Positions 1-6,214 of a stretch of DNA of 16,421 nt are shown here, one piece after another. The stretch is from an uncultured beta proteobacterium (lineage in GTDB: Bacteria > Pseudomonadota > Gammaproteobacteria > Burkholderiales > Burkholderiaceae), in contig CAIMPQ010000007.1 in assembly GCA_903843315.1 (NCBI GenBank), forward strand, positions 1 to 16,421, given 5' to 3'. The notes under the pieces are model-generated. The model was not told the origin of the DNA. It did no database searches and saw only the letters and a program-made list of their open reading frames with translations. The stretch's first letter is position 1, and the number at the start of each line of letters is the position of its first letter. A program made the translations under genes and the position numbers.

Positions 1-50
1 AATTTTATTGTAGTATATCAATTAAGACTTAAAAGACTATTAAAAATACT

Positions 51-57
51 GGAGGAG
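51..57 (+). promoter_or_regulatory. Shine-Dalgarno of the binding-protein gene
   Basis: GGAGGAG lies six bases before the ATG at 64. It is among the strongest ribosome binding sites in the window, which fits a periplasmic binding protein being made in excess over its membrane partners. The 50 bases upstream are very A+T-rich and probably hold part of the promoter, but I cannot assign a convincing -35/-10 pair there. Confidence 0.8.
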
Positions 58-63
58 ACAATC

Positions 64-1311
64 ATGCTGAAGAACATTCATCTGAAAGCCATGGCACTAG
101 TGATGGCGGGGGCGCTTTTGACCTCTACTAGCTATGCCGCAGATACCACACCTATTCGGGTAGGTTTTTTGACTATTAAGTCGGGTGCACTTGCGGCTGG
201 CGGAAAGCAGATGGAAGAAGCCATCAATCTGTTTATGAAAGAGCGCAACAATACGATTGCTGGCAGAAAAGTAGAGCTCTTTGTGGCAGATACTTCAGGG
301 CAACCAGCGATTACTAAAACAAAAACCCAAGAGCTAGTTGAAAAAGATAAGGTACAAGTCATTATTGGACCACTCGCTGCTTTTGAAGCAATTGCAGTTG
401 ATGACTACATTAAAAAAGTAGGCATCCCTGTTATTTCTCCATCCGCAGGTGCTGAAGATTTAACACAACGTAAACCCAATCCATGGTTTGTTCGCGGTGT
501 TGGTAGCTCTGCCCAGCCAAGTCATGCACTTGGCGAGTATGCTGCCAAAGATCTGAAGTACAAACGCATTGCCATCATTGCTGATGACTTTGCTTTTGGT
601 CATGAAATTGCAGCTGGCTTCCAAAGAACTTTTGAAGAGAATGGTGGCAAGGTAGTTCAGAAACTATGGACTCCTTTGAATGTTGCCGATTACGGTACAT
701 ACATTGGTCAAATCAAGCCTAACGTGGATGCCGTATTTGCTGCATTTGCCGGCGGTAACGGTGTGAAGTTTGTGAAGCAATACAGTGAATATGGCCTCAA
801 GGGAAAAATTCCTTTACTTGGTGCAATGACAACAGTTGATGAAGGTATCTTGCCGTTTATGGGTGATGATGCTCTCGGTGTGATTTCCACTGGTTGGTAT
901 TCAGCAAATCTGAATAATGCGGCTAATGCAAAGTTTGTAAAAGATTTCAATGCTACATACAAGAAGGATCCTGGCTATTACTCCATGGGTGCTTACGGCG
1001 CTGCTCTGATGCTTGAGCAAGCACTCAAAGACGTCAAGGGTAATATTGAAGATAAGGCTGCATTTATGGCTGCCTTGCGTGCCGTCCAGTTGCCTAATGA
1101 TCCAAGAGGCAAAGTGACTTTAGATGCGCTTGGAAATCCGATTATGGATATCTACATCCGTAAGGTTGAGAAAAAAGACGGTAAGTTGAGTAACGTAGTG
1201 ATTAAAACTTATCCAGCGGTTAGTCAATTTTGGACCTATAAAACGAAAGATTTCTTATCTAACCCTGTTTACTCTAGAGATTACCCTCCAGCGAATAATC
1301 TAGAAAACTAA
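64..1311 (+). CDS. Periplasmic substrate-binding protein of a LIV/HAAT-type ABC importer
   Basis: This 415-residue protein captures a small substrate in the periplasm and delivers it to the LivHM-type permease encoded next. A signal peptide is clear: positive residues at the N-terminus, a hydrophobic stretch at about residues 9-19, and a likely cleavage near TSYA|AD (residue 25 or 26). The mature part reads as a type I periplasmic binding fold (Peripla_BP_6-like), beginning with IRVGFLTIKSG and containing VQVIIGPLAAFEA and GIPVISPSAG. It is longer than E. coli LivJ/LivK (about 370 residues) and contains no cysteine, so the disulfide of those proteins is absent. The ATG is set by the GGAGGAG site. 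livH follows after 11 nt. Family membership is secure. The ligand is not: the divergence and the neighbouring enzymes argue against simple leucine/isoleucine/valine, and an aromatic or other carboxylic acid is possible. Confidence 0.9.
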   Translation: MLKNIHLKAMALVMAGALLTSTSYAADTTPIRVGFLTIKSGALAAGGKQMEEAINLFMKERNNTIAGRKVELFVADTSGQPAITKTKTQELVEKDKVQVIIGPLAAFEAIAVDDYIKKVGIPVISPSAGAEDLTQRKPNPWFVRGVGSSAQPSHALGEYAAKDLKYKRIAIIADDFAFGHEIAAGFQRTFEENGGKVVQKLWTPLNVADYGTYIGQIKPNVDAVFAAFAGGNGVKFVKQYSEYGLKGKIPLLGAMTTVDEGILPFMGDDALGVISTGWYSANLNNAANAKFVKDFNATYKKDPGYYSMGAYGAALMLEQALKDVKGNIEDKAAFMAALRAVQLPNDPRGKVTLDALGNPIMDIYIRKVEKKDGKLSNVVIKTYPAVSQFWTYKTKDFLSNPVYSRDYPPANNLEN

Positions 1312-1322
1312 GTTAGGGAAGT

Positions 1323-2183
1323 ATGTCTTTTTGGTTAATACAGAGTCTTAATAGCCTGGCACTAGGGGGAGTACTTTTCACCTTAGCGGCAGGCTTTTCT
1401 CTTATCTTTGGATTGATGCGTATTGCCAATCTTTCTCACGGCGCTTATTTCATGTTGGGCGCGTATGTGGGCTTAAGTGTCATTGAGGCAGGGCACTCAT
1501 TCTTTCTGGCAATCTTGGCTGCAGCAGTGGCGATCGGTATTCTCGGTTGCATTGTTGAGCGCATTATTTTGCGCCGTCTTGCGGGTAATAGTTTGTCACA
1601 AGTATTGGCAACTTTAGGGGTTGCTTTTGTGATCGCAGACTGCAGCTTATGGTTTTGGGGCGGAGATCCTCGGCCAGTCAGTGCTCCTAGCTTCTTAGCC
1701 GGTGGCGTACAGATCTTTGGCCTTACCTTTCCACTCTACCGAATTGCCTTGGTAGTGTTTAGTATTTTTGTTGCAATCGGTTTATGGGCGCTACTGGATA
1801 AAACTAAACTTGGTGTCATGATTCGTGCCAGCGTTGATGACAGACAGATGGCGCAGGGTGTTGGTGTTCCAGCTACCAAATTGTTTTCAATTGTGTTTTG
1901 TTTGGGTGCGGCCCTTGCTGGTGTTGGAGGTATTGCCGCCGCTCCTATTCTCTCAGTTTATCCAGGATTAGATGCGGATATGTTGCCAATCGCTTTGGTT
2001 GTCGTCATCCTCGGGGGTCTAGGTAGTTTATTAGGCGCCTTTATAGGTAGCTTTTTAATTGGCTTTATTTATAGCTTTGGGCAAGTGTTATTTCCAGACT
2101 TGGCATACATCATTTTATTTTTACCGATGTTGATTATTTTGGCTGTTAGGCCCCGTGGTTTGTTTGGAAAGATTAGCGCTTGA
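1323..2183 (+). CDS. livH: Branched-chain amino acid-type ABC transporter permease LivH
   Basis: This is an inner-membrane permease of 286 residues, the usual length for LivH. It is almost wholly hydrophobic, with about eight predicted membrane segments. The N-terminal part has the family's typical run: LALGGVLFTLAAG, then GLMRIANLSHGAYFMLGAY. Further family blocks are VLATLGVAFVIAD, IRASVDDRQMAQGVGV (the cytoplasmic loop expected to contact the ATPases) and VVVILGGLGSLLGA. It ends with the common RPRGLFGK tail. It pairs with the next gene product, LivM, to form the translocation path. The ATG follows a modest AGGGA element. The stop codon overlaps the livM TTG start by four bases, which suggests translational coupling. 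The assignment is firm; substrate specificity lies mainly in the binding protein. Confidence 0.92.
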   Translation: MSFWLIQSLNSLALGGVLFTLAAGFSLIFGLMRIANLSHGAYFMLGAYVGLSVIEAGHSFFLAILAAAVAIGILGCIVERIILRRLAGNSLSQVLATLGVAFVIADCSLWFWGGDPRPVSAPSFLAGGVQIFGLTFPLYRIALVVFSIFVAIGLWALLDKTKLGVMIRASVDDRQMAQGVGVPATKLFSIVFCLGAALAGVGGIAAAPILSVYPGLDADMLPIALVVVILGGLGSLLGAFIGSFLIGFIYSFGQVLFPDLAYIILFLPMLIILAVRPRGLFGKISA

Positions 2184-3115
2184 ACCGGATTACTTCTGTT
2201 ATCGCCCTTGCTCTATTACTTGCGCTCCCATTACTGACTGGTGGCACTTATTACACCAATCTCGCCAGTCAAATTCTGATTGCCGCTATCTTTGCAATGA
2301 GTCTGAATTTATTAGTTGGATATGCTGGCTTAACCTCTTTAGGTCATGCGGGATATCTAGGATTAGCCGCCTATATCAGTAGCTGGTTGATGGTGAAGTT
2401 AGGGTGGTCACATGCTAGCTCTGCTGCAATGGCCATTGTGGGGACTACAGTAATAGCAGGTATTTTTGGATTGATTGCTTTACGTGCTACCGGTATTAGT
2501 TTCTTGATGATTACTTTGGCCTTCGGGCAAATTTTATGGGGCTTGGCTTATCGTTGGGCAAGTGTTACCGGTGGGGATAACGGCATCTCTGGATTAACAC
2601 GTCCTAGTCCTTTTGGACTGGATCTAGGAGAAGCGAATATTTTTTACTATTGCACCTTATTCGTGTTTTTACTGGTGTTACTTGCGATTACTATTTTGGT
2701 TCGCTCACCTTTCGGGGCTACCATTCGCGGTACAAAGGATCAACCACGTCGCATGAACGCATTAGGATTTAATGTATGGCTCATTCGCTGGATCACATTT
2801 ACCGCTTGTGGATTTTTTGGGTCCATTGGTGGAATCATGTATGTCTACTATCACCAATTCATCAGTCCGCATAGTCTGTCATTAGCTAATTCTGCTGAAA
2901 TGCTCTTAATGGTGATTGCTGGCGGTGCTGGAACCTTACTTGGGCCTGTGATTGGCGCTGCTCTCGTGATGCTACTCAAGAATGTAGCCAGTCAATATGT
3001 GGATCACTGGGTCACCTTATTAGGCTTAGTCTTTATTTTTATAGTGATGTTCATCCCCGGCGGAATTGTCGCTGGATTTGATCGCATCAAGAGTGCGCTA
3101 ACTTCAGCAAAATAA
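2180..3115 (+). CDS. livM: Branched-chain amino acid-type ABC transporter permease LivM
   Basis: This is the second permease subunit, 311 residues. That is the short LivM form common outside enterics; E. coli LivM has an N-terminal extension. Multiple hydrophobic segments are evident. Family blocks are MSLNLLVGYAGLTSLGHAGY near residue 40, LRATGISFLMITLAFGQ around residue 105, VTGGDNGISGL around 130, the loop PFGATIRGTKDQPRRMNALG around 175-195, and MLLMVIAGGAGTLLGPVIGA. The start is a TTG inside livH, arranged as TTGA so that start and stop overlap by four bases; initiation probably depends on ribosomes finishing livH. The stop is directly followed by the livG ATG with no gap. I am sure of the family; the TTG start is the only one that fits the alignment-like N-terminus. 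Confidence 0.92.
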   Translation: MNRITSVIALALLLALPLLTGGTYYTNLASQILIAAIFAMSLNLLVGYAGLTSLGHAGYLGLAAYISSWLMVKLGWSHASSAAMAIVGTTVIAGIFGLIALRATGISFLMITLAFGQILWGLAYRWASVTGGDNGISGLTRPSPFGLDLGEANIFYYCTLFVFLLVLLAITILVRSPFGATIRGTKDQPRRMNALGFNVWLIRWITFTACGFFGSIGGIMYVYYHQFISPHSLSLANSAEMLLMVIAGGAGTLLGPVIGAALVMLLKNVASQYVDHWVTLLGLVFIFIVMFIPGGIVAGFDRIKSALTSAK

Positions 3116-3859
3116 ATGATGAATCCAATCCTTCAAGTATCTAACTTAACGAAGTCATTTGGCGGTTTGCAAGTGACAAAGGGCGTCAACTTATCCGTGC
3201 ATACTGGAGAAAGACATTTATTAATTGGTCCCAATGGGGCAGGTAAGACCACTCTCTTTAATTTAATTTCTGGTGATTTAGCTTCGGATTCTGGCAGCAT
3301 CACTCTTGCTGGCAAGAATGTGACAAAGCTTTCTACAGCGCGACGTGCACAACTCGATTTAGCTAGAACCTATCAAATCTTGACGCTATTTGGAAAAGAC
3401 AATTTGCTTTCCAATGTGAAATTAGCTCTCCTGGGAAAAATGCCGCTGCGGTGGAAGTGCTGGGGTTCGTTCTTGTCTGAGGCGGCACTAGATCAAAAAG
3501 CATTAAGCGTCCTCGATATGGTGGGACTAGGTTCTAAAGCGTATCTACCTCTAGAGCAAACATCCTATGGAGAGAAGCGCCGGCTTGAGATCGCAATGGC
3601 CTTAGCTCAAAACCCCCAAATTTTATTATTGGATGAGCCTTTAGCCGGCTTGTCCACTGAAGAGCGCGAAACCATCACCCAACTCCTGAAGCAAATTGAC
3701 CGAAAAATCACCATCCTCATGATTGAGCACGATATGGAAGTGGCCTTAGCATTCGCTGATCGCATCACGCTATTACATTATGGCGAAGTGATTACTAGTG
3801 GTACACGCCAAGAGGTTGTTAATGATCCGCGCACTAAGGAAATTTACCTTGGACAATAA
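3116..3859 (+). CDS. livG: ABC transporter ATP-binding protein LivG
   Basis: This is one of the two cytoplasmic ATPases that drive the LivHM permease, 247 residues. Visible motifs are Walker A GPNGAGKTT (38-46), Q-loop Gln87 in ARTYQ, the signature SYGEKRRLE (150-158), Walker B ILLLDEP (169-175) and the switch His205 in MIEHD. The signature departs from LSGGQ in the way LivG proteins usually do (PYG-type), so this is normal rather than a defect. The coding region begins ATGATG directly after the livM stop, and either ATG could be used. The 3' end overlaps livF by 11 bases. LivG should act as a heterodimer with LivF. The family call is very secure. Confidence 0.93.
   Translation: MMNPILQVSNLTKSFGGLQVTKGVNLSVHTGERHLLIGPNGAGKTTLFNLISGDLASDSGSITLAGKNVTKLSTARRAQLDLARTYQILTLFGKDNLLSNVKLALLGKMPLRWKCWGSFLSEAALDQKALSVLDMVGLGSKAYLPLEQTSYGEKRRLEIAMALAQNPQILLLDEPLAGLSTEERETITQLLKQIDRKITILMIEHDMEVALAFADRITLLHYGEVITSGTRQEVVNDPRTKEIYLGQ
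3836..3840 (+). promoter_or_regulatory. Shine-Dalgarno fixing the livF TTG start
   Basis: AAGGA inside the last codons of livG sits eight bases before the TTG at 3849. An open reading frame extends further upstream to 3798, but this ribosome site and the expected LivF N-terminus both point to 3849 as the true start. Confidence 0.7.
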
Positions 3860-4568
3860 GTCAATCCTCAGTATTGACGGACTCAATGCTTTTTATGGCG
3901 ATAGCCATATTTTGTACGACGTCTCTTTTGCATTAAGAAAAGATACTGTGCTGGCTTTGCTCGGAAGAAATGGCGCCGGTAAGACAACTTGCATTAGTTC
4001 AATCATTGGGTTTTTACCGGACCGTCAGGGTTCCATTGAATTGGATGGGGTGCAATTACAAAAGCTCTCCCCTGAGAAAATCTGTCATGCAGGAATCGGT
4101 ATTGTTCCTCAAGGGAGGAGAATCTTTCCAAGTTTGAGCGTTAAAGAAAATCTTGAAGTGGCTTATCAGCCTCCTCGTTTTGGTAGCGCTCGCCAATGGA
4201 ATTTGAAAGATGTATTTCAATTCTTTCCAAGGCTGCTGGAACGCCAGGATCAAGTGGCAGGCAGCTTGTCAGGCGGTGAACAGCAGATGTTGGCCATTGG
4301 TCGGGCCTTAATGACTAATCCTAAAGTCTTGTTGATGGATGAGCCCTCAGAGGGCTTGGCCCCCCAAATCGTAAAAGAGGTTGGTAATATTATTGCATCA
4401 TTAAAACCGTTTATCTCGATTGTTTTGGTGGAGCAGAATTTAAATCTTGCCCTTAGTGTGGCTGACGATGTGGTACTACTGAATGGTGGCAAAGTCGTGT
4501 TTGCTGGAACGAAGACTCTCTTTTGCGAAAAGCAGCAGGAGTTGCAGAGTCATCTCGGCATCGAATAA
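3849..4568 (+). CDS. livF: ABC transporter ATP-binding protein LivF
   Basis: This is the second ATPase of the importer, 239 residues from the TTG start, close to the usual LivF length. It has Walker A GRNGAGKTT (39-47), Q-loop Gln88 in IVPQGR, the signature LSGGEQQ (140-146) and Walker B VLLMDEP (160-166). The switch position is Gln rather than His (LVEQN, Gln196), which is the normal LivF variant. VPQGRRIFPSLSV is also typical of LivF. The reading frame is open up to 3798, but a start there would add 17 residues with no family counterpart. The TTG at 3849 has AAGGA at good spacing and gives MDNKSILSIDGL, as expected. It overlaps livG by 11 bases and is followed by the hydrolase gene after 12 nt. 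Confidence 0.92.
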   Translation: MDNKSILSIDGLNAFYGDSHILYDVSFALRKDTVLALLGRNGAGKTTCISSIIGFLPDRQGSIELDGVQLQKLSPEKICHAGIGIVPQGRRIFPSLSVKENLEVAYQPPRFGSARQWNLKDVFQFFPRLLERQDQVAGSLSGGEQQMLAIGRALMTNPKVLLMDEPSEGLAPQIVKEVGNIIASLKPFISIVLVEQNLNLALSVADDVVLLNGGKVVFAGTKTLFCEKQQELQSHLGIE

Positions 4569-4574
4569 AGGGAG
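4567..4574 (+). promoter_or_regulatory. Shine-Dalgarno fixing the hydrolase start
   Basis: AAAGGGAG overlaps the livF stop codon and lies six bases before the ATG at 4581. A TTG at 4575 in the same frame would have no spacing from this site, so the ATG is preferred. Confidence 0.75.
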
Positions 4575-4580
4575 TTGGGA

Positions 4581-5390
4581 ATGCAAGAGCAATTGAACAC
4601 TGCCAAGATCGGAAATTACGACATCAATTACTTAGATGTCGGAGAAGGCACCCCGGTTGTCTTGATTCATGGTTTAGCTGGTGACTATAGTGCCTGGACT
4701 AGCCAAATCCAACTTTTAAAAGATCACTATCGGGTCATTGCATTTGATAATCGTGGTGCTGGCAAAAGCGCGCAAGTAGATGAAGCGATCAGTACTCAGG
4801 ACTTAGCTAAAGACACTCTGGGTTTGATGGATTACTTAAATATAGAGTCTGCACATATTGTTGGAAGATCCATGGGCGGTGCTGTAGCTCAGCATATGGC
4901 GTTAATGTCGCCAAAACGGGTGAAATCCTTAGTGTTGTGCGCTTCATTTGCAATCTTGGATCCTCTGGGGCGTCGAGTATTGTTGAATATGCGCGAGGCG
5001 CTGGAATGGCGGATGAATTGGGCTGACCATGCTCGCCATTCTGTGCAGAACTTTGTCTCTGCCGATTTCTTTAACCACAAGCAAGAGCAGGTTCAGAAAA
5101 TTGAGGCCTTGATTGGTGGTGAGACTCGCCTACCTGCATGCTATAGCCGTCAGAATGAGGCATGCCAAAATCATGATACGAGTAGTCAGCTCAGATTCAT
5201 TACTCAACCTACCTTAATCATGGCAGGGCAGAATGATCCCATCTGTTCGCTTACAGCAACAAAGATTTTGAGTGATGGTATTGCTGACTCAAAGACAATT
5301 ATTTTTGATAATGCCAGCCATTTTTTCTTGATGGAGCAGGCAGATAAATTTAATCAATCCCTCAAGGATTGGCTAAATACTCAGGCTTAA
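4581..5390 (+). CDS. Alpha/beta hydrolase (esterase/lactonase-like)
   Basis: This is a cytoplasmic hydrolase of 269 residues with the full alpha/beta-hydrolase layout. It has an oxyanion loop HGLAGDYSAW starting at His30, the nucleophile elbow GRSMGG with Ser97, the acid Asp219 in AGQNDPICS, and the catalytic His247 in NASHFF. The spacing Ser-Asp-His is canonical, so the enzyme should be active. DNRGAGKS at about 56-63 is typical of the family branch that includes 3-oxoadipate enol-lactonase (PcaD), carboxylesterases and C-C bond hydrolases, but no feature fixes the substrate. There is no signal peptide. It lies directly after the importer genes and before a dehydrogenase, so it plausibly cleaves an ester, lactone or similar bond in the imported compound or its derivative. 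That role is inference from position. Confidence 0.85.
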   Translation: MQEQLNTAKIGNYDINYLDVGEGTPVVLIHGLAGDYSAWTSQIQLLKDHYRVIAFDNRGAGKSAQVDEAISTQDLAKDTLGLMDYLNIESAHIVGRSMGGAVAQHMALMSPKRVKSLVLCASFAILDPLGRRVLLNMREALEWRMNWADHARHSVQNFVSADFFNHKQEQVQKIEALIGGETRLPACYSRQNEACQNHDTSSQLRFITQPTLIMAGQNDPICSLTATKILSDGIADSKTIIFDNASHFFLMEQADKFNQSLKDWLNTQA

Positions 5391-5404
5391 AGTCCTAGAC
5401 CACT

Positions 5405-6193
5405 ATGAAATGGATTGATCAATTTTCTTTGGAAAAGCAGGTTGCTATAGTAACTGGAGCAGCCGGCGGCTTAGGCAGTGAGTTAGTCAAAATCCTAATG
5501 GAAGCTGGTGCTGATGTCGTTCTGGCTGATTCAGATGAGATTCGCTTAAATGGATTAGCTCAAGAGCTCGATCCCTCAGGGCAAAGGCTACTTGCTCAGA
5601 AATGTGATGTCACAAAAGAGCGGGACATCCTAAGTCTCATTGATCGGGCACATCAGAAATTCGGAAAAATTGATATATTGGTTAATAGCGCTGGAGTTTT
5701 AGGTCCCGATGCTGCTTGGTCCAATGTTTTAGAGAGTGACTGGGATGGGGTTTTAGATGTGAATGTAAAAGCTAGCTGGATGGCCGCAACACATGTCTCC
5801 AAATATATGATTACCAATCATCTAGCAGGCAGAATTATTAATATCTCTTCTTCGCTGGGGCTCAGGTCGCAACTCAAACGGATTCCCTATGCAACATCGA
5901 AGGCGGCGGTTGAACATTTAACACGTAACCTTGCTATGGAATTGATTCAGCACAATATTCGAGTCAATTGCTTAGCGCCAGGTTGGATAAATACCAACAT
6001 GGTGAAAAGTGTTTTGCAGGGAGAAGAGGGCGAAAAATGGCGAGCATCTATTCCTATGCGTCGTGCTGCTGAGCCATCAGAGCTTGCTGGACCTTTACTA
6101 CTATTAGCCTCTCATGCGTCTAGTTATATGACTGGCACAATCCTGCGCGTAGATGGTGGATATGCCTATTGTGGAATTGAGCTTCCAGAGTAA
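5405..6193 (+). CDS. Short-chain dehydrogenase/reductase (FabG-like SDR)
   Basis: This is an NAD(P)-dependent oxidoreductase of the classical SDR family, 262 residues. The coenzyme loop is TGAAGGLG (17-24). Asp41 at the end of beta-2 (VVLADSD) favours NAD(H) over NADP(H), though this is a rule of thumb. Other family marks are NSAG (94-97), Asn120, Ser149, Tyr162 and Lys166 in YATSK, completing the Asn-Ser-Tyr-Lys tetrad, then RVNCLAPGW (186-194). It ends VDGGYAYCGIELPE, as in FabG-like enzymes. The ATG has only a poor ribosome site, with 14 nt after the hydrolase stop, so it may depend on coupled translation. It is probably the last gene of the operon and ends 21 nt from the convergent glnD. 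The likely chemistry is oxidation of a hydroxyl or reduction of a keto group; the substrate is unknown. Confidence 0.87.
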   Translation: MKWIDQFSLEKQVAIVTGAAGGLGSELVKILMEAGADVVLADSDEIRLNGLAQELDPSGQRLLAQKCDVTKERDILSLIDRAHQKFGKIDILVNSAGVLGPDAAWSNVLESDWDGVLDVNVKASWMAATHVSKYMITNHLAGRIINISSSLGLRSQLKRIPYATSKAAVEHLTRNLAMELIQHNIRVNCLAPGWINTNMVKSVLQGEEGEKWRASIPMRRAAEPSELAGPLLLLASHASSYMTGTILRVDGGYAYCGIELPE

Positions 6194-6214
6194 TCTTTGC
6201 AAATCGTCAATGAC

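Noticed and set aside
3798..3848. Longer livF with 17 extra residues
   Set aside because: The extension lies within livG. The TTG at 3849 has a well-spaced ribosome site and gives the expected LivF start.
3116..3859. Degenerate LivG signature as evidence of an inactive ATPase
   Set aside because: SYGEKRRLE in place of LSGGQ is the normal form in LivG proteins. Walker A, Walker B, Q-loop and switch His are intact.
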